NCBI GenBank assembly: GCA_017544835.1
Contig: JAFYDI010000110.1
Location: 1 to 64,000, forward strand
Direction: 5' to 3'
Length of the DNA: 64,000 nt
From: Lachnospiraceae bacterium
GTDB taxonomy: Bacteria > Bacillota > Clostridia > Lachnospirales > Lachnospiraceae
The translations under genes and the position numbers were made by a program. This document shows, piece after piece, positions 42,779 to 52,300 of this stretch. The notes under the pieces are model-generated. The model saw nothing but the letters and a program-made list of their open reading frames with translations. It did no database searches and was not told the origin of the DNA. Every line of letters begins with the position of its first letter. The first letter of the stretch is position 1.

Positions 42779-43228
42779 ATGAGTAAGAAAGTAGATCCAT
42801 TGGCATTAAGCAATCAGGTTTGTTTTCCGCTTTATGCGTGTTCCAAGGAAATAGTCAGACGATATAAGCCCTTTTTGGACCCGTTGGATTTAACCTATAC
42901 GCAATATATTGCGATGATGGTTATGTGGGAAGAAAAGAGCATCAACGTTAAGAATATGGGCAAGAGACTTTTCCTTGACTCAGGCACCTTGACTCCGGTA
43001 CTTAAGAAGCTTGAAGCTAAAGGTTATATCACACGTACCCGTTCCAAGGATGATGAGAGAAACCTGATTATCACTATCACCGAAGAAGGTGAGAATTTAC
43101 GTAAGAAGGCGCTTTCCGTACCCGCCGCCATGGGTAATTGCGTATGCATTTCGCAAGAGGAAGCAGCCACACTTTATTCACTCCTTTACAAGATTATCGG
43201 CGGTTTCGATGATCTAGACGAAGAGTAA
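42779..43228 (+). CDS. MarR/OhrR-family peroxide-sensing repressor
   Basis: 149 residues. Winged-helix DNA-binding core with LTYTQYIAMMVMWEE, LFLDSGTLTPVLKKLEAKGYI and RSKDDERNLIITITEEG. Cys 15 in NQVCFPLYACSKEI matches the sensing Cys of OhrR; a second Cys at 21 is close by. Oxidation of that Cys by organic peroxide would release DNA. It lies just behind the glutathione peroxidase gene it probably controls. Confidence 0.85.
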   Translation: MSKKVDPLALSNQVCFPLYACSKEIVRRYKPFLDPLDLTYTQYIAMMVMWEEKSINVKNMGKRLFLDSGTLTPVLKKLEAKGYITRTRSKDDERNLIITITEEGENLRKKALSVPAAMGNCVCISQEEAATLYSLLYKIIGGFDDLDEE

Positions 43229-43243
43229 TTGTATTTTTGAAGA

Positions 43244-43280
43244 CCCTGTTGCAATGAGACTTGCGACAGGGCTTTCTTTT
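43244..43280 (+). terminator. Terminator after the MarR gene
   Basis: CCCTGTTGCAA pairs with TTGCGACAGGG with one wobble, then CTTTCTTTT. Confidence 0.85.
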
Positions 43281-43350
43281 GCCTATTTTACGGGCTTTTT
43301 TGGCTTTATTCTCTGTTCATCTTTGCTTAATAAATCTTTTATAAAAAACT

Positions 43351-43392
43351 TTAGCACTCTCTCTTGACGAGTGCTAATCTTGGTGCTATAAC
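43351..43392 (+). promoter_or_regulatory. CIRCE element and heat-shock promoter
   Basis: TTAGCACTC (43351-43359), 9-bp spacer, GAGTGCTAA (43369-43377): a perfect CIRCE, the binding site of HrcA. It overlaps TTGACG (43364-43369), 17-bp spacer, TATAAC (43387-43392). The Hsp20 gene 100 bp downstream is therefore expected to be HrcA-repressed and heat-induced. Confidence 0.95.
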
Positions 43393-43492
43393 GAAGTTGA
43401 ACAAAGAAAGGAAGTGAAAACTTCCAAACATTCCGGGTTCAAAGTTATTAAGACAAAAGTTGGTATTATAAGACAGAAAGGAAGGATGACTT

Positions 43493-43969
43493 ATGTTGAT
43501 GCCTGCTATTTTTCATGATGACTTTGATTTGTTTGACCGTTTTGTTGATGACGATTGGTTCGACGATCGGGAATTCAAAAACTTGGAAAAGAAACTGTAT
43601 GGTCACAGAGCTAAGAATGTGATGAATACAGATATCAAGGAAACCGACCACGGTTACGAGATGCTTATCGATCTTCCCGGCTTTGCCAAAGAAGACGTTA
43701 AGGTTGAACTAAACGACGGTTACCTGATTGTCAGTGCCGAGAAAGGATTTGACAAGAACGAGTCCGATTCAAAGGAAGACGCAAAGAAAGGTAAATATAT
43801 CCGCAAGGAACGTTACAGCGGTTCCTGCAAGCGTAGTTTCTACGTAGGCGACGCTATAACACAAGAGGATATAAAGGCAAGCTTCAAGCACGGTATCTTA
43901 ACGCTTGATATCCCCAAGAAGGATAAGAAGGCGCTTGATACGGCCAAGTACATTGCCATTGAAGGATAA
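43493..43969 (+). CDS. Hsp20/alpha-crystallin small heat-shock protein
   Basis: 158 residues. The alpha-crystallin domain spans about 45-155, with IDLPGFAKEDVKVELNDGYLIVSAEKG and the hallmark KHGILTLDIPK near the end. N-terminal arm is Asp/Phe-rich. It holds unfolding proteins in a refoldable state. Start follows AAAGGAAGGATGACTT. Control by CIRCE is less usual for Hsp20 than for GroE or DnaK genes. Confidence 0.93.
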   Translation: MLMPAIFHDDFDLFDRFVDDDWFDDREFKNLEKKLYGHRAKNVMNTDIKETDHGYEMLIDLPGFAKEDVKVELNDGYLIVSAEKGFDKNESDSKEDAKKGKYIRKERYSGSCKRSFYVGDAITQEDIKASFKHGILTLDIPKKDKKALDTAKYIAIEG

Positions 43970-43978
43970 TAAACCGAC

Positions 43979-44010
43979 GGGGGAGGCCCACCGCCTCCCC
44001 CATTTTTATT
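43979..44010 (+). terminator. Terminator after hsp20
   Basis: GGGGGAGGC (43979-43987) with GCCTCCCCC (43993-44001), then ATTTTTATTT. Confidence 0.88.
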
Positions 44011-44118
44011 TATTAAGTTTTGGTACTTTTTTGAAACGAGAAAGACGAAACGCCAATCAAATATCGACATTCCGTTCATTTCCCTGTTATCAAGTTTGTA
44101 TATAGGAGGAAAAGACAA

Positions 44119-44727
44119 ATGACTACTTTGAAAGTACAAAAGAGAGACACGGAAAAGAAAGCAAAGGCATTAAGAAGAGAAGGCTTCGTAACGGGAACAC
44201 TTTTCGGCAAGAACATTAAGGAAACCGTTCTTCTTCAGATTGAGAAGAAGGAAGCCGAGAGAATTCACAGAGAATGCTTCAAGGGAAGCCAGTTAAATTT
44301 GGAACTGGACGGCAAGAAGTATGATGTGCTTCTTAAAGAAGTTGATTACGATGGTTTGAAGCGTGAGATTTACGAAATGGATTTCCAGGCGCTTGTAAAG
44401 GGTGAAAAGGTTCACTCGGTAGCAGAGATAGTGCTTCATAACAGAGACAATGCCAAGGACGGTATCGTAGAGCAGCTCCTTTCGGAAATTTCCTACAAAG
44501 CAACTCCCGAGAACCTTGTAGACAAGATTGAAGTGGATTGTGCAACTCTCAAGCTTGGCGATGTATTAAAGGTTTCGGACCTTCCGATAGCCAAGAACAA
44601 GAAAGTCGATATTCAGACCAATCTTGATGCTCCTGTAGTAAGCGTGGTAGCACCTCACAATGCACCTGTTACTGATACTGAAGCATCAGAAGGAACGGTA
44701 ACCGCAGAGGTTAGCCTCCAAAGTTAA
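44119..44727 (+). CDS. rplY: Ribosomal protein L25/TL5/CTC
   Basis: 202 residues, the long two-domain form (L25 domain 1-90, TL5-type beta domain 95-185). It begins TLKVQKRDTEKKAKALRREGFV and contains VDYDGLKREIYEMDFQALVKGEKV. It binds 5S rRNA in the 50S subunit, and related CTC is a stress protein in Bacillus. Ribosome site TAGGAGGAAAAGAC. It sits after the heat-shock gene, consistent with stress-linked expression. The first positions differ from the usual xRxxGxIPAVVYG (here FVTGTLFGKN). Confidence 0.85.
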   Translation: MTTLKVQKRDTEKKAKALRREGFVTGTLFGKNIKETVLLQIEKKEAERIHRECFKGSQLNLELDGKKYDVLLKEVDYDGLKREIYEMDFQALVKGEKVHSVAEIVLHNRDNAKDGIVEQLLSEISYKATPENLVDKIEVDCATLKLGDVLKVSDLPIAKNKKVDIQTNLDAPVVSVVAPHNAPVTDTEASEGTVTAEVSLQS

Positions 44728-44750
44728 GTTAACAGATAAGTGTAAAGAAA

Positions 44751-44774
44751 CGGCCGGGGCGAATGCCCCGGCCG
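44751..44774. terminator. Bidirectional terminator between L25 and zinc-ribbon genes
   Basis: CGGCCGGGGC (44751-44760) and GCCCCGGCCG (44765-44774) around GAAT, T-containing tails on both strands. Confidence 0.8.
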
Positions 44775-44791
44775 ATTTATGTTTAAGTGGC

Positions 44792-46549
44792 TTATTCTCC
44801 GAATGCTTTTAAAGCATCTGTCATTTCATAGGTGTAAAGATCTTTATTGGAAGCGATAATTTCTTTGTACATTTCGGCAGGATCGGTGAAACCTTTAGAA
44901 TAACCCCAACCGTTAATGTTAGTTTTACCCAATTTAAGACCCTGAGTATTTGTTATGAGAATCTCTCCTGTAGGTAATTTGTACAGTCCGTCATATGAAA
45001 TAACATAATAAATAGGTTTAGGGTCAAATTTGCCGGATTTGCTTGAAATGGTGGCTTTAACTACGACGTAGTACTTATTGTTTTTCGAAAAATCAGAGCC
45101 TTGGTTCTTGGCGACTAACAGGTATTCGCCCAAGCCGTTTACATCTGATACTTCATAGCCATAATAATTATAATCCCAGTCGGAACGTGCGTAATTATCT
45201 ATTATCTCGCCTGCATAAACATATTGTGCATTTCTAAAATCTATACTCAAATCGTTAAATGAAAGAATGTCCTTTCTTTCAGCGTATACTTCGAAACCAT
45301 CTCCGCTTACATTGTTATAGTCTGCTCGGTATTCTTCAGTTAATGAAGCATAACATGTATAAGGGTTGACGTAACCTCTTGTTGAGTATCCGCTGCCATC
45401 AAGGTTGGAGTGGCCTTCAATGTCGCTGCTTCTGTCTGCGGTTATTTCGCCGCCACTGACAAGAATATTGCTAAGCTGTATCGGGAAGTATACGGTTGCA
45501 GGACGGAATTTGTTTTCAGTATTTGATACATTGCCCGAGAAGATAAGATGAAGTCTGTTGTAACGTGAGTTATTCTCATCCTTGGCAACATTCATAATGT
45601 ATCCGACATATTTTAAGTCTGTAAGGCTGGATGTGTTATCGTAACTCCTGGCTGCATATGCAGAAATCTGATCTTCGATTTCCTTTTTATGATAATTTAA
45701 GAAATCTTCCGTAAGACTGTCAAAGGACTTAACGTATTCGGGCAGACCCGAAACGGTGTACTCCTTGGTAGTATCTGCGGGAAGCTTGCCATACTGTTCT
45801 GCATATGAAGCTAAGTCATATACGTTAACGGTAACCTTAACTGTGTCGCCGTTCTTAAGTCCGTATGACTTGTCGCATGAAAAGTCCCAAGATGAAAAAT
45901 CTGAGCCTTCGTAAATAATGTTAGCCGAACCATCGGGTGATACACCGTCAAAAGTTACGGTTACATCTGCGAATGGATCGAACTTGGCAACTTTTTCAAG
46001 ACCGGTTACCTTGTAATCGCCATCTTTGTACTTAACTTTAATGGTCAGGTAATCAGAAATATCGTCTTCTACGTCCCACTTGTAGTTGATGACATCATCA
46101 TTGGAGAGCTTTTTGTTCTTATCCAAATTAACGTCTACTGCAAGCTTAAGGATTTCGGTTCCGCTGTATTTCTTAATGATTTCCGTGTAACCTTCATCCT
46201 TGGCTTCTTTTTTGCCTTTGGAAGTAAGCTTTATCTTGTCTCCGTACTTTTCATCGATGGCATCCCAGTCAATTGTGACAGCGGCTGTGCCGTAGCCGTC
46301 ATAACCGGCAGCTTCGACGGTGACAAATTTATTAAGGTTAATGGTTCTGCTGATGTTGTTGGCAATGCAGATGATTGCTATAAGTGCTGCAAGGGCAACT
46401 CCGCCTATTACTGCAAGCTTGATAGGGAAGGGCTTCTTAGGGCCCGTGGGTGTTGAAGGAGCTGCGGGAGCAGCTTCGAATTTTGCTCCACATGTAGGAC
46501 AAAACTTTGAGTCGTCCGGAATCATTGAGCCACATTCTTTACAATACAT
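44792..46549 (-). CDS. Zinc-ribbon membrane protein with large extracytoplasmic region
   Basis: 585 residues. Zinc ribbon CKECGSMIPDDSKFCPTCGAKF at residues 3-24, Pro-rich linker, one transmembrane helix at about 43-65 (IKLAVIGGVALAALIAIICI). More than 500 residues lie outside, rich in Asp, Tyr and Lys and probably beta-structured. This is common in Lachnospiraceae but its job is unknown. Start follows AAAGGAGATATCAAC. No linked genes; divergent from the remnant-bearing gap. Confidence 0.7.
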   Translation of the reverse strand: MYCKECGSMIPDDSKFCPTCGAKFEAAPAAPSTPTGPKKPFPIKLAVIGGVALAALIAIICIANNISRTINLNKFVTVEAAGYDGYGTAAVTIDWDAIDEKYGDKIKLTSKGKKEAKDEGYTEIIKKYSGTEILKLAVDVNLDKNKKLSNDDVINYKWDVEDDISDYLTIKVKYKDGDYKVTGLEKVAKFDPFADVTVTFDGVSPDGSANIIYEGSDFSSWDFSCDKSYGLKNGDTVKVTVNVYDLASYAEQYGKLPADTTKEYTVSGLPEYVKSFDSLTEDFLNYHKKEIEDQISAYAARSYDNTSSLTDLKYVGYIMNVAKDENNSRYNRLHLIFSGNVSNTENKFRPATVYFPIQLSNILVSGGEITADRSSDIEGHSNLDGSGYSTRGYVNPYTCYASLTEEYRADYNNVSGDGFEVYAERKDILSFNDLSIDFRNAQYVYAGEIIDNYARSDWDYNYYGYEVSDVNGLGEYLLVAKNQGSDFSKNNKYYVVVKATISSKSGKFDPKPIYYVISYDGLYKLPTGEILITNTQGLKLGKTNINGWGYSKGFTDPAEMYKEIIASNKDLYTYEMTDALKAFGE

Positions 46550-46697
46550 GTTGATATCTCCTTTTAAAGGTTAATATTGTGAAATCTTGTATTTGCGCCG
46601 ACATTTTTCCATAGGAAAAACGCCAACATGAGTATTATATATAATTTTTGTTAACATAAAAGTAAATAATTAAAGTATTTTCTTTTGCAAAAAAAAT

Positions 46698-46730
46698 AGC
46701 CTGTAAATGTCGAATTTACGGGCTTTTTTG
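46698..46730 (+). terminator. Orphan terminator (possible end of a small RNA)
   Basis: AGCCTGTAAAT (46698-46708) pairs with ATTTACGGGCT (46714-46724) and is followed by TTTTT. No + strand gene lies upstream before the divergent zinc-ribbon start at 46549, so an unannotated transcript from 46570-46690 may end here. Confidence 0.5.
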
Positions 46731-46752
46731 ATGCTTTGAAAAAATATTTTAA

Positions 46753-46977
46753 AAAATTTCCCAAAATTTAAAACCTCCGACGGGTTTCAAAAGAAGCCTT
46801 TACAATGCCGACGGTTCATTACTGAGATATGTCACTTTTGATTATTTTTCCAACGGAAAGTTGAAGTCTGTGAAGTGGTACAATCCTGACGGCAGCCTGA
46901 CCAACGACTTTAGCTACCAAGCAACCGGTGAAGCGGATACCAAAGAAAACCTGTATCAGATTTTCTATAACTTCTAA
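46753..46977 (+). pseudogene. C-terminal gene remnant
   Basis: An open frame of 74 codons without any start codon encodes KPPTGFKRSLYNADGSLL, then FSNGKLKSVKWYNPDGSL and ends YQIFYNF. The repeated Y/W-N-x-DGSL pattern looks like genuine protein. It is probably the tail of a decayed surface-type protein. The rest of the 587-bp gap (46550-47136) is AT-rich and holds the orphan terminator and no other gene I can support. Confidence 0.4.
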
Positions 46978-47136
46978 AACAGGTAAACGTATAGACAAAG
47001 GCAGAGGACTTAAGATAAAGTTCTCTGCCTTTCTTTTGCATATTTTTAAATAGACTATTGTAGTTGATAGTCGAAGTAAGTATTATAAAAATGTAGGTCT
47101 GATTTTGGCTTATAAAATTGCTGTAGGGTGGTCGGG

Positions 47137-47475
47137 ATGATAGTTGTAACCAGCGGTTTAATTGAAGGACGCGATATAGAGAAAGCATTGGGGTTGGTGC
47201 GTGGCACTGCAGGCCTTTGTTTCCGCATGAGCCATATTGATGAAACCGTACCGATAGACTGTATAGATAAAGCATCTGACAGGGCAATCGAAGTAATGAC
47301 GCAAAATGCTGAAAAGATGGGAGCCGACGGTGTTGTTTCCGTAAGGAATGAAATTAAGATTTTTACAGTTGATGATAAGCCTAATGAGAAGTATGTTGCC
47401 GTGAATTATATCGGGACAGCAGTCAAATTAGAACAGAAAGAAGCAAAGAAAAAAGAGCCCGGTACATTTTATTAA
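47137..47475 (+). CDS. YbjQ-like (UPF0145) small protein
   Basis: 112 residues. MIVVTSGLIEGRDIEKALGLVRGTA and the later AIEVMTQNAEKMGADGVVSVRNEI match the YbjQ/heavy-metal-binding-like family, which forms pentameric rings of unknown purpose. Start ATG 47137 follows GGGTGGTCGGG. It heads a run of six co-directional genes built around an FtsK-like ATPase. Whether it belongs to the system or only adjoins it is uncertain, since 81 bp separate it from the next gene. Confidence 0.7.
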   Translation: MIVVTSGLIEGRDIEKALGLVRGTAGLCFRMSHIDETVPIDCIDKASDRAIEVMTQNAEKMGADGVVSVRNEIKIFTVDDKPNEKYVAVNYIGTAVKLEQKEAKKKEPGTFY

Positions 47476-47556
47476 TTACAATCAGGAAATTATTAAACAG
47501 ATGCAGAGGTAAAGATATCTGTAAGAATAATAAGGAAGGAGTACTTAAAAACTGTT

Positions 47557-48396
47557 ATGGGGCAGGAAAAAGAATTTGATCTTGATAAGTTTCCCGACAG
47601 TAAAATGAGTGAATTTTACGACGAAGAGAACCGGGAGATCAAAAGTATTGAGAACGGTAAGATTGGCAGTTTTTACGGGATTATCGAGGAAGAGAATCGG
47701 ATTGAAAAAGCTATTGAGGGCGACTGGGAAATAACTGATAAAAACAGTGAGAGATGGAAGAAAATCGGAGGAAGGATAGGATTCATTATCTCGATAATCT
47801 TTGTTATAGCCTCAGGCAGTTTTTTTTACGGGCTTCCGGTACTTGTAATAGGATGCCCGTTGTTGACTTATTTTGGAGCGAGGGTCGGCAAGTACATTGG
47901 TAATAAGTATTTCACGGACAGCAATCTGTTATCAAGACAGGAAGATAATCAGGCTGCTAAGCTACAGACTTTGAGGGCGGATAAAGACAACAGAGTGGCT
48001 GATATCCATGAAAAGTATGAAAAATTAAGACAGGATTACAGAGAGCGGTTTGAAACGGTCGCCTCAGAACATGCAGATGACCTTCTGCAAAAAGAAGACT
48101 GCCTTGAAATATTAAAAGACATAAAAAGCGATTTCGCAGAAGCAGTCGGGGTAGGAAGTGGACTGATGGGTGCAGAATCTGTTTCGGGACATTATTCTGT
48201 TTATTTTTATAAGGACTCCATCGTTACCTCCGGAATATATCGTAAGGAAAATATGACAAGCAAAAAGCCCTTAGACATCTACGCCTGGGCTTTGGCAACA
48301 CAAAAATATATCAAAGATAATTCAGGCAGTACGTTTAATATTAAAACTGAAGTCAAGATAATACGGACTTTGGTTGAACTGGCGATTGAATACTAA
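47557..48396 (+). CDS. Membrane coiled-coil protein of the FtsK-like locus (1)
   Basis: 279 residues. Acidic N-terminus (1-70), two close membrane helices at about 75-115 (GFIISIIFVIASGSFFYGL, LPVLVIGCPLLTYFGARVG). A Lys/Glu-rich coiled coil follows (about 130-175), then a C-terminal globular part (HYSVYFYKDSIVTSGIYRKE). No family recognised. Start ATG follows AAGGAAGGAGTACTTAAAAACTGTT with unusual spacing. The next gene encodes a protein of the same plan, so the two may form a membrane base for the soluble ATPase. Confidence 0.6.
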   Translation: MGQEKEFDLDKFPDSKMSEFYDEENREIKSIENGKIGSFYGIIEEENRIEKAIEGDWEITDKNSERWKKIGGRIGFIISIIFVIASGSFFYGLPVLVIGCPLLTYFGARVGKYIGNKYFTDSNLLSRQEDNQAAKLQTLRADKDNRVADIHEKYEKLRQDYRERFETVASEHADDLLQKEDCLEILKDIKSDFAEAVGVGSGLMGAESVSGHYSVYFYKDSIVTSGIYRKENMTSKKPLDIYAWALATQKYIKDNSGSTFNIKTEVKIIRTLVELAIEY

Positions 48397-48422
48397 TGTG
48401 AATGCAGGAGAATGGGAATAAT

Positions 48423-49385
48423 ATGGATGAATTTGTGATTTTACCGGAAGATAATGAAAATAATCTCAGAATGGAACTGGCAAATGAAAGAAGCAGAATA
48501 GAGAGCCTCTTTAGTTCCAAAAAGCATAAACTGGAGGGCGAGATTCGTCAGATGGAGGAAGAGCCGTACAGTGTCAAGGCATCCGATAAGGCTGCGGATG
48601 AATCAAAGAAAAAATTTCTGATACGTCTGTTTTTTATATCATTTGCTGTTGTCTTTATTTTGTCATCACTTACAGCCGGTATAATAGGGGCATTGGTTAC
48701 TTTCTGGGTTTATGCTATCCCGGGCGCTATCGTTTTTGTTGTTTCCAAAGTTATGTCTGAGGGACGTGACTTATTCGGCGGCTTTAAGAGTAAAAACGGT
48801 AAGTTAAAAAAGGCTTACAGAAAAGTATCGGATGATGAAAAGGCTCTTTTGGAAGAGCTTCGCTCTAAACTTGCCCAGTGCGATGAAGAGGCCGAAAATG
48901 AAATTAGTATCATTGAAAAAAATATTACTTCCAGAATTAATTCTTACAACGAGAACTATAATATCGCGGTGGAAGAAGCCGCAAGATATTACAATGGAAG
49001 CACAACGGCAAATGCTGTCATCGATTTTTTGTGGGCAGCGATTGACGATAAGATTAAGAAGGCAGATCGCGATAAGTTTAAGGTAAGCGAAATATCAGTA
49101 AGTGACAGTAACACGTTGTCCCCCGAAGGAATATATGATGAAGAAGGCGAATTGGTATATTCATTTAACGGCCGCATAAATAACGTAACACTGCCGGTTA
49201 TGACTGCTCTTGCCAATATTATCTCAACCGGCCTGATTTTCCGCGGCAACATGGAATATACCGAGGATTTAAGCGGCGGTGAGTGTGAATTTAATTCTTC
49301 TGCCACTCCCGAAAATACAGAGAACGGATTGAGATACAGAATTACAGTTGATTATAAGGCAAAGAATAAAGCATATTTCGAATAG
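48423..49385 (+). CDS. Membrane coiled-coil protein of the FtsK-like locus (2)
   Basis: 320 residues. N-terminal coiled coil (15-55), two membrane helices at about 67-112 (FLIRLFFISFAVVFILSSLTAG, FWVYAIPGAIVFVVSKVM). A second coiled coil runs at about 130-190 and a C-terminal globular region (ISVSDSNTLSPEGIYDEEGEL) ends it. It shares the layout of the preceding gene product. Start set at ATG 48423 behind GGGAATAAT; an ATG 21 bp upstream lacks a ribosome site. It ends 7 bp before the ATPase gene. Family not recognised. Confidence 0.6.
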   Translation: MDEFVILPEDNENNLRMELANERSRIESLFSSKKHKLEGEIRQMEEEPYSVKASDKAADESKKKFLIRLFFISFAVVFILSSLTAGIIGALVTFWVYAIPGAIVFVVSKVMSEGRDLFGGFKSKNGKLKKAYRKVSDDEKALLEELRSKLAQCDEEAENEISIIEKNITSRINSYNENYNIAVEEAARYYNGSTTANAVIDFLWAAIDDKIKKADRDKFKVSEISVSDSNTLSPEGIYDEEGELVYSFNGRINNVTLPVMTALANIISTGLIFRGNMEYTEDLSGGECEFNSSATPENTENGLRYRITVDYKAKNKAYFE

Positions 49386-49392
49386 GTAATAT

Positions 49393-52300
49393 ATGGAGCA
49401 GTTATATAAACAGTTGATTTCAGAACTGAAATCATTGGGTGAAAAGAATCGTACTTTGCAGGACAGGCTTGCTGAAAGCCGCTCAGCAGGGGTCTCGGAA
49501 GACGCGGAACTATACGAAGCGCAATTCGAGATATCCTCTAAAAAGCTTAATTCTTTTACTAAAATGGCTGTCAGCTATCTTGGTCGGGAGGGCGCCAAAG
49601 CAACAGTGCCTATGGCGTACAATGAAAAGAGACTTTCTGACCTGGCACTTGGCATGAGAACATCGATGGACGGCAGAGCATACGCTGAGAAGCTGTATAC
49701 CGAGGCAGATGCTCAGAGGATGTACCTCGTACAAGAAAGAGAAAACCGCCTTGCGGCAGGCACGAATGATGCCGAAGCGCATCGGCTGGAAGAGGCACTT
49801 AAAGAAAATGAACATAAGATTCATGAGATATTAAGCGGTGACAAGGCCAAGCAGCTTTACACCCTTTTGGACGAATATAATCACAACATAGAAGCGGTAC
49901 AAGATAATAAAGTCTGTGCGGGATTTACATTGGTAAAGTACCCGCTTTTCGGACTGGACCTTGAGCAGCTTGGAATACCGGCTGATATATACGACCGCGG
50001 GGAGCAGGCATTAAAAGTTCCTGCTTTCGTATCAATGGACAGACCTTTTGTTTTTTTCTATTCATACGAGAAAAATGAGCAGGATGTTCTTGCAAATCTT
50101 CAGAACATTATCAGAGACGTTCACAGAAAAGACGAAGAATGCCTGTTTACCGTTATTGACCCCATAAGGTATTCATCGTCCGGGTTTAGGTACCTTGAAA
50201 GGATAATCGAGCAGGACAACACTGTAATCGATCAGATGCCAAAGAGTGAGGAAGAAGTGCAGAATACTTTTGTCAGGATTATTAATTCCTGCAATTCAGG
50301 AAGAAAGGGCAGCGCACTTCCCAAAAGAGTCATCGTGTGTCACGATTATCCGGATTCTTACAGCTTTGATACCATAAGCTACATTCGCCGGATATGTTCC
50401 AATTCCGAGTCTTATAATACAAGTGTTATACTTACCCATTGTGTTCGTCCGGATGCTGAGAGGATGCCAACCCCTATTTTTGACATCAAGCCTTTTTTTA
50501 CCTATGAGGTGGCAATCTCCGAAGATGGTCCTATCTGGAGTATCAACAACAAAGGCGGCGGACGCTATACGCCCAGAGTAAGCGGATTCTATATAGACGG
50601 GGAAGAAGAGGAAAGCTATAAGACCGAGGCTAAGGAGCAGTTTTACGAGTATTTCAGTTACTTTGATTCCAAAGCGGACAAGAGCCTGCACAAAGGCAAA
50701 AGGGTTATTCCTGATGTTAACTACGGAGTTTCAGAAAACGGTGAGATTTGCAGACTGAATTTCGAACAAACTAATTTTTCAACCTTTATATGCGGTTCAT
50801 CCCGAGCCGGTAAATCCACACTACTCCACGTAATCTTGACAGAGCTATTTAATAAGATGCATCCCGATGATATCGAAATATGGCTTATCGACTTTAAGAT
50901 GACGGAGTTTAGCAGATATATAAAGCATCTTGCTCCACATATAAGATACCTTATTCTGGATGAGTCGCCGGAGCTTGTCTATGATGTCATAGACAAACTG
51001 ACGGATATATTGGAGAAGAGGCAGGCTGCCTTCATGGGAAAGTGGGAGAAGCTTTATGAGATTCCTCCGGAAAAATATATGCCTGCTATGTTTATCATAA
51101 TCGACGAATTTTCTGTAATGTCCAACATCATATGCGATGCCGCAGAGTACGGAAAAGGTGATTACACGATTAAGATGCAGACGCTTCTTGCGAAGGGTGC
51201 GGCGCTTGGCATGCATTTTATTTTCTCAAGTCAGGGATTCACATCCGGAAGCCGCGGACTTAATGAGTTTTCCAAAAAGCAGATTCAGCAAAGAGTCGCC
51301 ATGAAAACGGATTATGACGAGATAGTCAGTACGCTGGATATAAGAAGCCGAAGCGAGTCTGATAAATATAAGATGGAAAATCTTGAGCGATACTTTTCGC
51401 TTGTAAGAGAAAAGCCGGATGAACAGGGCAACTGCCTGAAGCTGGCGCAGAATCTCTATATCAAGGACGACTCTGTTCAGGAAGCCTTAATCGATGAAAT
51501 GATTGATTACTACAGGAAAAGTAACAGGTATGATCCAAACGACGATTCTGCTTATGTCTACAAGCATTCTGTTGTGGTGGACGGCTCGGTGTTTGAGCCT
51601 TTTTCGGAGCAGTATGACCGATTTGATGATTACATTGTCCAAAATAGCGGCGGTTTTAAGACGGTTCACTTGTTTGTCGGAAGTCCCAAGAGACTGGCAC
51701 CCATGTATCCGGTAGAGTTATACAATGAATTCGCCGACAATATAATGATTGTCTCGCCGGGCAGTAATGCTCTTTGTATAGCCTCGTCACTGCTTGCGAT
51801 TAGAAAATCAATGCAGATGCAGGGCGGTAACGTGATATTTATGGCAGGTTCCAGAAGCCTTTTAGCCAATACATTGTCTGATGTGGCTCCTGCAATTAAT
51901 ATTATCAGGGAATATGATGATATTACGCGCAATATCCATGAGTACAAAAAGCGGATAGAAGATGGCATAGAAGACAATGTTATCATTGCCCTTTTAGATT
52001 TTGCAAATGTTATCATGGAGATGAAGGTAAGAGGAGTAAGTAAAATCGTAACTGCGCAGGCAGAGAGTGAGCCTGAAGAAGAGAAGTCCGCTGAAGAGGG
52101 AGCCAATGTAATCAGTTATGAAGAGTTTCTTTCAGATCCCAATGCCATGGATTTAGAAACGCAGCTTGCAACCGGTATATTTAAGACTGTCGTTTTGGAT
52201 TTTTCAAAAGGCAAAAATAATGAGAACGGTACAGATTCTGAGAACGTCGATCCCATAGAGGAGCTGGATTATATCCTTAAAAACGGCTCGAGATACGGAT

